From: Pseudomonadota bacterium
GTDB taxonomy: Bacteria; Pseudomonadota; Gammaproteobacteria; Burkholderiales; Thiobacillaceae
DNA length: 64,000 nt
Assembly: GCA_021826065.1 (NCBI GenBank)
Contig: JAKADY010000009.1
Coordinates: 1 to 64,000, forward strand
Direction: 5' to 3'
Positions 28,760 through 37,330 of this stretch are shown here, one piece after another. The position numbers were made by a program, and so were the translations under genes. Positions within the stretch are counted from its first letter, which is position 1. Each line of letters starts with the position of its first letter. The notes below the pieces were generated by a model that was not told where the DNA came from, searched no databases, and saw only the letters and a program-made list of their open reading frames with translations.

Positions 28760-29119
28760 ATGGCTCGGCATCGACGAACTGGCCTGATGTATGGCGTGCT
28801 GGTGCTTGCGCTTGGCGGCTGCGCCGGCAAGTCACCGCCGGCGCCCCAGGGCGATGAGCGGGAAGCCACCCCGGCCCGTCTGGAACAGCGCCTACAGATG
28901 CTGGCCGAGAAATACACCATCGAGGAGCGGCCGACGCGGGACCCCGAGCAGATCAGGGCGCAGATCGCCGCTCTGGAGGAGCGGCGGCAGTCGCTGCTGC
29001 TGCGCTATACCGCCGAACATCCGGCCGTGGTGCAGGTCAACCGGCAGATCCGCGTCCTGCAGGAGCGGCTGGCGACGATCGAGTCGGCTCCCCCCGCTAC
29101 AAACCCGCCAGCGCCTTGA
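28760..29119 (+). CDS. Small lipoprotein with Wzz/GumC-like coiled-coil motif
   Basis: A 119-residue predicted lipoprotein (lipobox LALGGC near residue 21). After a short linker it is a helical coiled coil. The stretch LLLRYTAEHPAVVQVNRQIR resembles the periplasmic hairpin motif of polysaccharide co-polymerases (Wzz/GumC), but no membrane helices of that family are present. It follows the regulator by 4 bp and overlaps the convergent deacetylase gene by 23 bp. Function unknown. Confidence 0.65.
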   Translation: MARHRRTGLMYGVLVLALGGCAGKSPPAPQGDEREATPARLEQRLQMLAEKYTIEERPTRDPEQIRAQIAALEERRQSLLLRYTAEHPAVVQVNRQIRVLQERLATIESAPPATNPPAP

Positions 29120-30023
29120 TGTGGGCAGCGGCGCTGCGGCCCAGGGCGCTCAGGTTGTAGCCGCCCTCCAACACGGAGACGATGCGGTCTTGCGCATGGC
29201 GGCTGGCGATGTCCATGACCTGTTCAGTGATCCAGACGTAGTCGGCCTCGACCAGGTTGAAGTGCGCCATGTCGTCTTCGCGGTGTCCGTCGAAGCCGGC
29301 CGAGAGCAGGATCAGTTCCGGCCTGAAGGCGTCGAGGGCCGGCAGCGCCCGCGCCTCGAAGGCGGCGCGGTAGTCCCTGCCGCTCGTTCCTGCCGGCAGG
29401 GGGAGGTTGACGACGTTTTCGTGTACGGTATCCGCACCGCAGTGCGGGTAATAGGGGTGCTGGAAGGTGGAGACGAAGAGCACCCGCCCATCCTCCCGAA
29501 AGATCTCCTCGGTGCCGTTGCCGTGATGCACGTCGAAGTCGACGATTGCCAGCCGCTGCACCCCATGTGTGGCCAGGGCGTGGGCGGCGGCGCAGGCGAC
29601 GTTGTTGAAGATGCAAAAACCGCCCGCGCTGCGGCGTCCGGCGTGGTGTCCCGGTGGGCGCACGGCGCAGAAGGCGTTTTGCACCGTGCCCACCATCACC
29701 TTGTCCACCGCCTTGATGGCCGCCCCGGCGGCATGCAGCGCGGCCTCCAGGCTGTGCGGACCCATGGCGGTGTCGGGGTCGAGCTGTACCCGGCCAGTCG
29801 CCGGCGCGACGCTCAAGACCCAATCGATGTAATCGGTGTCGTGCACGCGGGCGAGCTGCTCGCGTGTGGCCGCCGGCGGATGATGGAAGTGGGTGAGGTA
29901 GTCGTGCAGGTGGGCGGCGTGCAGCCGGTCGTCGATGGCGCTCAGGCGCTCGGGCGACTCCGGGTGTCCGGGACCGGCGTCATGCCGCTGGCAGATCGGA
30001 TGGGTGAGGTAGGCGGTGTGCAT
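29097..30023 (-). CDS. Histone deacetylase family protein (acetoin utilization-type)
   Basis: A 308-residue zinc deacetylase of the arginase/HDAC fold. Motifs are RPPGHHAG, DFDVHHGNGTEEIF, SAGFDGHREDDM and LEGGYNLSAL, giving the His-His charge relay and zinc ligands. Bacterial members act on acetylpolyamines or acetylated proteins. It is divergent from an acyl-CoA synthetase/acetyltransferase, so the two may form an acetylation/deacetylation pair. ATG 30023 is favoured over a 12-codon longer start. Confidence 0.92.
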   Translation of the reverse strand: MHTAYLTHPICQRHDAGPGHPESPERLSAIDDRLHAAHLHDYLTHFHHPPAATREQLARVHDTDYIDWVLSVAPATGRVQLDPDTAMGPHSLEAALHAAGAAIKAVDKVMVGTVQNAFCAVRPPGHHAGRRSAGGFCIFNNVACAAAHALATHGVQRLAIVDFDVHHGNGTEEIFREDGRVLFVSTFQHPYYPHCGADTVHENVVNLPLPAGTSGRDYRAAFEARALPALDAFRPELILLSAGFDGHREDDMAHFNLVEADYVWITEQVMDIASRHAQDRIVSVLEGGYNLSALGRSAAAHIKALAGL

Positions 30024-30141
30024 GGTGTACGCACCGGCAGCCTGACGGCGGGCCGGCATGCGAGAATATAAGCCTGCATCACGCGGCTGTCATTGCCGAA
30101 AAGTAGCATCGAGATCCGCATCGTCCAGAACCGAGAACGCC

Positions 30142-32819
30142 ATGAGCCAGCACTATCTGCACCCGCTGTTCAACCCTGCCTCCGTGGCCGTCTTCGGCGC
30201 CAGCGAGCGCGAAGACTCGGTCGCCGGGGTGATCTACCGCAACCTCAGGAAGGCGGGTTATGGCGGGCGCATCTTCCCCGTCAACCCCAAGCACGAGACC
30301 CTCTACGGCGAGAAGTGCTACGCCGGGGCGGGCGAGCTGCCGGAGACGCCGGACCTGGCCATCATCGCCACGCCCGCGCCGACCGTGCCGGGGATCATGG
30401 AGTCGTGCGGCAAGCGCGGCGTGCGCTACGCCGTGGTGCTCAGCGCCGGGTTCCGCGAGGTGGGGCCGCAGGGGGCTGCGTTGGAGGAGAATCTCCTCGC
30501 CATCGCCCATCGCTACGGCATTCGCTTCATCGGCCCCAACTGCCTGGGCATCCAACGCCCCTCCCTGGGGCTGAACGCCACCTTTGCCCTGGACAACGGG
30601 CTGCCGGGCAACCTGGCCCTGGTCTCGCAGTCGGGCGCGCTGTGCACCGCCATGCTGGACTGGGCGGCGTCCAACGGCATCGGTTTTTCCTCGGTCGTCT
30701 CCACCGGGGCCTCGGCGGACCTGGATTTCGGCGAGATCCTCGATTACCTGGCCTACGATCCGGCCACCCGCGGCATCCTCATGTACATCGAGGGGATCCG
30801 CGATGCCCGCCGCTTTATGAGCGCCCTGCGCGCGGTGGCCCGGCTCAAGCCGGTGGTGCTGATCAAGGTCGGCCGACATGCGGCCGGACTCAAGGCGGTG
30901 CAGTCGCACACCGGCGCCCTGGTCGGTTCGGATGCGGTCTTCGACGCCCTGGTCCGCCGCGCCGGCGTGGTGCGGGTGGATACCATCCTGCAACTCTTCG
31001 CCTCGGCCAAGGCCCTGGCCTCGCGTCTGCAGCCGGCCGGCAACCGGCTCGCCATCGTCACCAACGGTGGCGGTCCCGGCGTGATGGCGACCGACCGCGC
31101 GGTCGACCTGGGCGTGCGCATCGCCGAGCTCTCGCCCCAGACCCTGGAGCGGCTCAATGCGGCCTTGCCGCCCAACTGGTCGCATGGCAACCCGGTGGAC
31201 ATCATCGGTGATGCCGGCGCCGACCGCTACAAGGCCGCCGTCGAGACCTGCCTGGCCGACCGCGGGGTGGATGGGGTGCTGGTGATGCTGACCCCGCAGG
31301 CGATGACCAAGCCCACCGAGGCGGCACAGGCGGTGGTGGAGGCGGCCAGGACCTCGGACAAGCCGGTGCTCGCCTGTTGGATCGGCGAGGACCAGGTCGC
31401 CGGGGGCGCGCCGTGTTCAAGGAGAACAACATCCCCTTCTTCAAGCAGCCGGAGTCGGCGGTGGAGATCTTCTCCTTCATCTCCACCTTCTACGAGAACC
31501 AGCGCCAGCTCATGCAGACGCCAAGTCCGCTCTCGCAGCAGAAGGAACCCGATGTGGAGGGGGCGCGCCTGATCGTGGAGAGCGCCCTGGCGCAGGGTCG
31601 ACACACCTTGACCGAGGTGGAGGCCAAGTCGCTTCTGTCGGCCTTCCACATCCCGGTGGCGCAGACGCTGATCGCCCGCAGCCCCACCGAGGCCATGCTC
31701 ATGGCCCAGCAGCTGGGCTTTCCGGTGGTGATGAAGATCAACTCGCCCGACATCACCCACAAGTCCGACGTGGGCGGGGTGCGTCTGGGGCTGTCCAGCG
31801 GCCAGGCGGTGCGCGCCGCCTACCTGGAGATGCAGGCCGAGGTGCACAAGCGCCGGCCGGATGCGGTGCTCGACGGTGTGGTGATCGAACCCATGGTCAG
31901 CCGGCCCAATGCGCGCGAGGTCCTGGTCGGCGTGGTGAGCGATCCCGTCCTGGGTCCGGTCATCGCCTTCGGTGCCGGCGGGGTCGACGTCGAGGCCTTC
32001 GAGGATCGCGCCGTGGCGCTGCCGCCGCTCAACCGCTATCTGGCGCGCGACCAGATCCAGCGCACGCGCATCGCCCGGCTGCTGGGGCCGTTCCGCAATC
32101 GGCCGGCCGCCAACATGGAGGCCCTGGAGACCGTCCTGCTGCGGGTCTCGGAGATGGTCTGCGAGCTGCCCTGGATCGCCGAGATGGACATCAACCCCCT
32201 GCTGGTGGACGAGCACGGCGCCATGGCGGCCGATGCCCGCATCACCATCGCCCCGCGCCCACCCAGCGCCGACCGCTACGGGCACATGGCCATCCACCCC
32301 TATCCCTCCCATCTGGTCACCCACTGGCAGTTGCCCAACGGCGCCAACGTGGTGATCCGCCCGATCCGGCCGGAGGATGCCGAGATGACGCAGAACTTCG
32401 TGCGCGGCCTGTCCGAGGAGACCAAGTATTTCCGCTTCATGGACGCGGTGCGCGAGCTGCCGCCGCAGATGCTGGTGCGGCTCACCCAGATCGACTATGA
32501 CCGCGAGATGGCGCTGCTGGCGGTGACCGAGCAGGACGGCCGGGAGGTGGAGCTGGGGGTGGCGCGCTACGCCACCAACCCCGACCGCACCTCCTGCGAA
32601 TTCGCCGTGGTGGTGGACGACCGCTGGCAGCACCAGGGACTCGGCCACAAGCTGATGGACGTGTTGATGGACGTGGCGCGCGCCAAGGGCATCCGCACCA
32701 TGGAGGGCGAGGTGCTGAAGAGCAACCGCAACATGCTGAAGCTCTGCACCAGTCTGGGCTTCCGCATCGAGCCGCATCCGGAGGACGACGCGATCAAGCG
32801 CGTGGTGCGCGAGCTCTGA
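30142..32819 (+). pseudogene. Acyl-CoA synthetase (NDP-forming)/GNAT acetyltransferase (Pat-like), frameshifted
   Basis: Two adjoining frames together encode a normal-length (about 890-residue) protein of the PatZ/YfiQ family. The first part has a CoA-binding Rossmann domain (VAVFGASEREDSVAG), a succinyl-CoA synthetase-like domain with SHTGAL, and NGGGPGVMATD. The second has an ATP-grasp domain (KINSPDITHKSDVGGV) and a C-terminal GNAT domain (RPIRPEDAEM, QHQGLGHKLMD). The frame shifts by one at the G5 run 31402-31406; one extra G restores VAGGRAVFKEN. Such enzymes acetylate lysines, for example of acetyl-CoA synthetase. Real lesion or sequence error cannot be told apart. Confidence 0.88.
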
Positions 32820-32852
32820 GGCCAGCGGTCAGCCTCTACGGCTGGAGGCGGT

Positions 32853-33404
32853 TCAACCGCGCTTCGGTCCGCGCCAGGTCGGCTCCGGCTGGCCTGCGGC
32901 ACGGTTGATGGCGCGGGCCAGGACGAAGAGCAGGTCGGAGAGGCGGTTGAGATACTGGCGCAGGTAAGGGGAGAGGGGCGCCTCTTCTCCTAGGCGGACC
33001 AAGCGGCGCTCGGCGCGCCGGCACATGCTGCGGCAGACATGGGTCAGGGCGGCGGCGCGGGTGCCGCCGGGCAGGACGAACTCCTTGAGGGGTGGCAGGC
33101 TCGCGTTCAAACGGGCGATGGCCTCGTCGAGCCTCAACACGTGCGCCTCGCCCAGCTGCAGGTGGTCGGGCAGGGCGAGCTCTCCGCCCAGGTCGAAGAG
33201 GTCGTTCTGGATCTCTGTGAGGAGGGTGCGCACTTCTTCGGCGAGGTCTTCCGTCAGCAGCAGCCCCAGCAGGCTGTTGAGTTCATCGACCTCGCCCAGG
33301 GCCTCGATGCGTGCGTCGTATTTCGGCACCCGCCGTCCGTCGGCCAGGCCCGTGTTGCCGTCGTCGCCGGTGCGGGTAACGATGCGGCTCAGTCGGTGAC
33401 CCAT
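32853..33404 (-). CDS. PduO-type cob(I)alamin adenosyltransferase
   Basis: A 183-residue enzyme that adenosylates corrinoids to adenosylcobalamin. The N-terminal TRTGDDGNTGLADGRRVPK (ATP-binding), GEVDELNSLLGLLL and C-terminal RRAERRLVRL and YLNRLSDLLFVLAR segments match the family. A MITE-like element begins 16 bp upstream of its start codon, so the native promoter is separated or replaced. Confidence 0.94.
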   Translation of the reverse strand: MGHRLSRIVTRTGDDGNTGLADGRRVPKYDARIEALGEVDELNSLLGLLLTEDLAEEVRTLLTEIQNDLFDLGGELALPDHLQLGEAHVLRLDEAIARLNASLPPLKEFVLPGGTRAAALTHVCRSMCRRAERRLVRLGEEAPLSPYLRQYLNRLSDLLFVLARAINRAAGQPEPTWRGPKRG

Positions 33405-33420
33405 GTTGTCCTCATTTCAA

Positions 33421-33555
33421 CCTAAAAACCGCAGTTGAACGCGCCCGAAAGCGGCGGAGCGTGATCACCCTCTGGGAGAGTATGACTGGAGGCAAAATCT
33501 CTTGCATCATCGAGCTGTTACGAAGCCATAAGAGCGGTCAACTGCGGTTTTTAGG
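33421..33555. mobile_element. MITE-like element with 18-bp TIRs and TTCAA target duplication
   Basis: A 135-bp element has perfect 18-bp terminal inverted repeats, CCTAAAAACCGCAGTTGA at 33421-33438 and its complement at 33538-33555. It is flanked by identical pentamers TTCAA at 33416-33420 and 33556-33560, a likely target-site duplication. It encodes nothing and would need a transposase in trans. Its left 34 bp recur exactly, inverted, at 87-120. The right half differs inside the TIR, which suggests a deleted derivative of a larger element. Confidence 0.82.
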
Positions 33556-33560
33556 TTCAA

Positions 33561-33762
33561 CACTCATGGCCGGCACAAACGCTATCATTGCTCGGGGGCG
33601 GACTTTGGGCCGTGAATGGTACCGTGAAAATCGGCGCGGCTAATCATGAAGCGCCCCTCCCCCGCAGGCGGGGGAGGGGGTGGGGGAGAGGGAATTGTTC
33701 ATCGCCGGCACAAGCCTTTTCATGGGCTCAAGCGGCTTATCGGCCATGAACGGTCAGCGTCG
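33561..33762. repeat. Composite palindromic/hairpin repeats next to the MITE
   Basis: The rest of the 350-bp gap holds two copies (33561-33620, 33696-33754) of a 60-bp palindromic unit of the form TTCATGGCCGGCACAAGC through GGCCATGAACGGT. Between them is a GC hairpin, CCCCTCCCCCGC with GCGGGGGAGGGG (about 33654-33679). The arrangement from 33620 parallels 5665-5810. The end of the second unit overlaps the stop codon of the DUF1841 gene. No open frame is convincing here. Confidence 0.75.
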
Positions 33763-34185
33763 ACTTGCACGGTCAATACAACGCAGATATTCGGCGATAT
33801 CGAAAGGGTGCGAGTGGCGTTGCATGTGCCAGAGGGCCTCGACCAGACAATGCATGAGCCTGTGTTGCGTCTGGTGATCATCGCCCAGACGCATCAAAAG
33901 GCTGCGGTAACGCTCCCGCATGCCCGCGGGTTGATCGATGGAGACCTGCTCGGTGATGGCCAGATGCAGGGCCAGGTGCAGGAAGGGGTTTGTCTCGCCC
34001 AAGACCTCCGACCATTCGCGCGTCAAACTGCCCTCCTGGTCTTCCAAAACGGCATGATATTCCGGGTGTTGCAAGATGATCTCCGTGACGATCTCCTCCT
34101 GCGGCTGCAGCGGCAGTCTCTCGCGATGCTTGCGCCAAGCGTCGAGGAAGAAACGGCGGGCATCTTCACGGCTGGGGTTGAACAT
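33754..34185 (-). CDS. DUF1841 family protein
   Basis: A 143-residue soluble protein. The start MFNPSREDARRFF, the middle HPEYHAVLED and GETNPFLHLALHLAITEQ, and DDHQTQHRLMHCLVEALWHMQR match the DUF1841 family found in beta- and gammaproteobacteria. It is rich in His and acidic residues in the second half. ATG 34185 is preferred over TTG 34191. Function unknown; in many genomes it lies near nth, as here with one gene between. Confidence 0.82.
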   Translation of the reverse strand: MFNPSREDARRFFLDAWRKHRERLPLQPQEEIVTEIILQHPEYHAVLEDQEGSLTREWSEVLGETNPFLHLALHLAITEQVSIDQPAGMRERYRSLLMRLGDDHQTQHRLMHCLVEALWHMQRHSHPFDIAEYLRCIDRASRR

Positions 34186-34187
34186 GG

Positions 34188-35285
34188 TCAAACCGCGGGT
34201 GACTGAGGTGTCTCATAGAACAGGGCGAGCACCGTGCTGTATTGCAACAGACGATTGGCGCCGTCGAGGTGGGCGATCTCGCCGTTGCCATAGAAGCCGA
34301 TGAGCGGCGTGTCGGGAAAGCGACGGGTGAATTGCACGATGTCCCTGTCCTCACCGTTGTAGAAGGCGGGGCCGCGCCCCATGCACGGAAACATGAGGGC
34401 GAACTGCGGTTCGTCAAGCCGGTCGCTGCTCAGCCGGTCGATGAGGCTGCGCATCTCGTATTCGGCCGCCTGCGGCTGGCGCAAGGCCCAGAACACATGG
34501 CTGCCGCGCGCGACCTCACCAGCGACGGTCACCGCGCCGGTGTTGGGGTTGGACGCGAGCACGGGCAGCAGGTGATAGCGTCCCTCCTCGAGGGCCTGAT
34601 CCAGGCGCCCGTAGGTCACGCCGAGCATGAGCAGATGCAGGGGGATGCGATCGGGACTACGGGTGCCCAGCGGCAGCGCGCGCACCAGGTCGGACAGGGC
34701 GGGTTGACCGGCGATGGCGAGGAGATCGTGCGCCCGCGCCGCAGTGAGCAGGGCGGGCAGCGACAGCGGCCGCACCCCGTGCGCCACGCCGATGCGCGCA
34801 TGGCCGCCGGTGAGCGCCAGCTCGCAGCGCCCCTGGGGCTGGATGCGCCCCATATGCCAGACGCTATAGGGGCCCTGGCCGGTGGCGTCCCCGGAGACGC
34901 CGCCATAGCGTTCGCCACCGCCGGCGAGCCAGTTCCAGTCCAGCGCATTGGGCGCGGCCAGGGTCAGCACCGGGGCGTCCGGACACGCCGCCTGCAGGCG
35001 AAAGGGATCACCCAGGACCAGGGCCGCCGCGGCGGGGGTGTCGAGCACCCATTCGTCCTCGGTGAACAGGCCGGAGGCGGTGCAGCCGGCGATCTGCAGG
35101 CAATTTGCCGCGCGCGCCGCCGCCCTGAGTGCGGGTACGGGATCGTGGGCGAAGTCCGCGCTGAGATAGAGCAGCACGGCGTGCGGATGGGCGATGCCCG
35201 CCTTGTCCAGGGCGATGCGCACCGCGTCCGCGGCCAGCTCGGGCGTGGCGACCGGGGCCTTGGTGAGGGCGGTGGCGGCGCTCAT
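34188..35285 (-). CDS. FIST signal-sensing protein
   Basis: A 365-residue protein with an N-terminal FIST domain (LLYLSADFAHDP, IAGCTASGLFTEDEWV) and a FIST_C region (GFYGNGEIAHLDGANRLLQYSTVLALF). FIST domains are thought to bind small ligands such as amino acids and usually pair with signalling modules; here none is fused. It has no signal peptide. The start overlaps the nth stop as ATGA, so nth, FIST and DUF1841 likely form one transcript. Confidence 0.85.
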   Translation of the reverse strand: MSAATALTKAPVATPELAADAVRIALDKAGIAHPHAVLLYLSADFAHDPVPALRAAARAANCLQIAGCTASGLFTEDEWVLDTPAAAALVLGDPFRLQAACPDAPVLTLAAPNALDWNWLAGGGERYGGVSGDATGQGPYSVWHMGRIQPQGRCELALTGGHARIGVAHGVRPLSLPALLTAARAHDLLAIAGQPALSDLVRALPLGTRSPDRIPLHLLMLGVTYGRLDQALEEGRYHLLPVLASNPNTGAVTVAGEVARGSHVFWALRQPQAAEYEMRSLIDRLSSDRLDEPQFALMFPCMGRGPAFYNGEDRDIVQFTRRFPDTPLIGFYGNGEIAHLDGANRLLQYSTVLALFYETPQSPAV

Positions 35286-35965
35286 TCGGGGTGAGGGCTG
35301 AGGGGTGAGGCAGGAGCGGTGAGGGGCGCACCCATGCGGGGTTTCTCCTTCCACTCGCACAGGTCGTGGATCACGCAGCGGGCACAGTCCGGCTTGCGCG
35401 CCTTGCATACGTAGCGACCATGTAGGATCAGCCAGTGGTGTGCGTCCTGGCGGAATTCGGCGGGGGTGTGACGGGTCAGCGCCCGCTCCACCGCCAACAC
35501 CGTCTTGCCGCGTGCCAGACCCGTGCGGTTGGCCACCCGGAAGATGTGCGTGTCCACGGCGATGGTTGGGTGACCGAAGGCGGTGTTGAGGACGACGTTG
35601 GCGGTCTTGCGGCCCACACCGGGCAGGGCCTCCAGCGCCGCCCGGTCGTCCGGTACCTGGCCCCCGTACTTGTCCAGCAGCTCGCGCGTCAGGGCGATGA
35701 TGTGGCGCGCCTTGGTCTGATACAGGCCGATCCTGCGGATGTGCGCCTTCAAGCCCTCCTCGCCCAGGGCCAGCATCGCCTCGGGCGTGCCCGCCACACG
35801 GAAGAGCGTCTCGGTGGCCTGATTGACGCTCTTGTCCGTGGCCTGGGCGGAGAGCACCACCGCCACCAGTAGCTGGTAGGGCGTGGCGTATTTCAGTTCG
35901 GTGGTGGGGCGGGGATTGGCCGAGCGCAGACGCTCGAAGATGGCGCGGCGCTTGGCGGCATTCAT
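35282..35965 (-). CDS. nth: Endonuclease III Nth
   Basis: Nth, 227 residues, is a DNA glycosylase/AP lyase for oxidised pyrimidines. The helix-hairpin-helix with catalytic Lys is LPGVGRKTANVV, and the catalytic Asp is in IAVDTHIFRVANRTGLA. The iron-sulfur loop is C-x6-C-x2-C-x5-C (CKARKPDCARCVIHDLC). About 15 extra C-terminal residues come from a heptad repeat. It follows rsxE, the usual rsxABCDGE-nth order. Confidence 0.96.
   Translation of the reverse strand: MNAAKRRAIFERLRSANPRPTTELKYATPYQLLVAVVLSAQATDKSVNQATETLFRVAGTPEAMLALGEEGLKAHIRRIGLYQTKARHIIALTRELLDKYGGQVPDDRAALEALPGVGRKTANVVLNTAFGHPTIAVDTHIFRVANRTGLARGKTVLAVERALTRHTPAEFRQDAHHWLILHGRYVCKARKPDCARCVIHDLCEWKEKPRMGAPLTAPASPLSPHPE
35291..35325. 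repeat. Heptad tract (NTGAGGG, 5 units) in the nth 3' end
   Basis: Five 7-bp units, mostly GTGAGGG, with one diverged, lie inside the last codons of nth and just before the FIST start codon. They encode the Pro/Ser-rich C-terminal extension of Nth (APASPLSPHPE), beyond the iron-sulfur cluster. The tract may have been inserted into the junction between the two genes. Confidence 0.7.
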
Positions 35966-36005
35966 GCGGGCTGGGTAGGGCTTCGTGCGATTGCGCGGCT
36001 GTCGT

Positions 36006-36683
36006 TCACGTCTGCAGGGCCGGCACGGGCCGTGCCCGGCGCGCCTGTCGCATGGCCTCGATGCCGTTCTTGAGCGCGATGAGCAGCCCCAGGCCGATGA
36101 AGGCGCCGGGCGGCAGGATGGCGAGCAGGAAGCCCTGATAGTCGGGCAGCACCGTCACCACCCAGTCGCGCGCGGCCGGCCCCAGGGCCAGATCGAGACC
36201 GGAGAACAAGGTCCCCTTGCCGCCCACCTCGCGCAGCGCCCCCAGCACGACGAGCACCAGGGTGAGCCCCAGACCCATCATCACTGCGTCGAGCACGGAA
36301 TTGAAGGTGGAGCGTTTCGAGGCGAAGGTCTCCACGCGGGCCAGGACGATGCAGTTGGTGGTGATCAAAGGGATGAACACGCCCAGGACCAGGTAGAGGG
36401 GGTGCACATAGGCGTTCATCAACAGGTCCACCACCGTGACCGCGGCGGCGATGATCAGCACGAAGGTGGGGATGCGGATCTCGTGGGGGATGAAGTTGCG
36501 CACCAATGAAACCGACGCACTCGCCACCGCCATCACCAGGGTGGTGGCCAGCCCCAGCGAGAGGCTGTTGACCACGCTGTTGCTGATGGCCAGCAGAGGG
36601 CAGAGCCCCAGCAACTGCACCAGGCTGGGGTTCTGCTTCCACAGGCCATTGACGATGATGTCGCGTGTTTCGCGGGAGATCAT
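36006..36683 (-). CDS. rsxE: Electron transport complex subunit RsxE/RnfE
   Basis: RnfE, 225 residues, is an integral membrane subunit with about six helices, homologous to Rnf[20 protein letters not shown] and the [12 protein letters not shown] motif, with the Cys that ligates the intramembrane iron-sulfur cluster between RnfA and RnfE, are present. The start overlaps the rsxG stop as ATGA. Confidence 0.96.
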   Translation of the reverse strand: MISRETRDIIVNGLWKQNPSLVQLLGLCPLLAISNSVVNSLSLGLATTLVMAVASASVSLVRNFIPHEIRIPTFVLIIAAAVTVVDLLMNAYVHPLYLVLGVFIPLITTNCIVLARVETFASKRSTFNSVLDAVMMGLGLTLVLVVLGALREVGGKGTLFSGLDLALGPAARDWVVTVLPDYQGFLLAILPPGAFIGLGLLIALKNGIEAMRQARRARPVPALQT

Positions 36684-37330
36684 GTGCGGGACCTCTCTTC
36701 AGGAGGCGGTGAGACGGTCAGGAGTTCCGCGCGATGCTGCTCGAAGAACTTTAGCGCCTGATGCACGGCCTTGACCACCGCGCGCGGAGTGATGGTGGCC
36801 CCGGCCATGTAGTCGAACGCCCCGCCGTCTTTGCGCACCTTCCAGAGCGCGTCGGGCGGGTCGCCCAGGGCGCGGCCCTCGAAGGTGTGGATCCAGCGGC
36901 TCTTGCCGGCCTCGATGTAGTCGCCCAGGCCCGGCGTCTCCTTGTGCGCGGTGACCCGAACCCCGGTGATGCGGCCGTCGGCACGGATGCCCACCAGCAG
37001 GCGGATCTCGCCGCTATAGCCATCGGGGGCGGCGGCCTCCAACACCACGGCCACCGGCGCGCCGGCCTTTAACGCCAAATAGTATTGTCCAGGCTGGCGT
37101 AGGCCGAGCAAAGGGTCGGCGGGCAGCGGTCGGGCGGCGCGCACAAGGTCGTTGTCGAAACTCCCCGGCGGCAAGGTCTCGGCGATGCGGGCGCGTTTCT
37201 GCGCCTCCTCGCTGGCGATGATCTGGGGACGGGTCAGGCTGAAGGTGCCCGACAGCAGGGCCGAGCCGACGATGGCGAAGACGAGCAGGGTGACCGCGGC
37301 GGTCAGCGTCTCCCGGACGGCGGGGTTCAT
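36680..37330 (-). CDS. rsxG: Electron transport complex subunit RsxG/RnfG
   Basis: RnfG, 216 residues, is a periplasmic flavoprotein anchored by one N-terminal helix ([20 protein letters not shown]). The covalent FMN site lies in [17 protein letters not shown] (Thr in the GAT motif). The FMN-binding domain includes [20 protein letters not shown] and [11 protein letters not shown]. It overlaps rsxD and rsxE by 4 bp each. Confidence 0.95.
   Translation of the reverse strand: MNPAVRETLTAAVTLLVFAIVGSALLSGTFSLTRPQIIASEEAQKRARIAETLPPGSFDNDLVRAARPLPADPLLGLRQPGQYYLALKAGAPVAVVLEAAAPDGYSGEIRLLVGIRADGRITGVRVTAHKETPGLGDYIEAGKSRWIHTFEGRALGDPPDALWKVRKDGGAFDYMAGATITPRAVVKAVHQALKFFEQHRAELLTVSPPPEERSRT

Noticed and set aside
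31398-31410. Programmed -1 ribosomal frameshift in the acyl-CoA synthetase gene
   Set aside because: The run does not fit a clear X-XXY-YYZ slippery heptamer, no strong downstream pseudoknot was recognised, and another gene in this window shows the same homopolymer lesion. Error or mutation is simpler.
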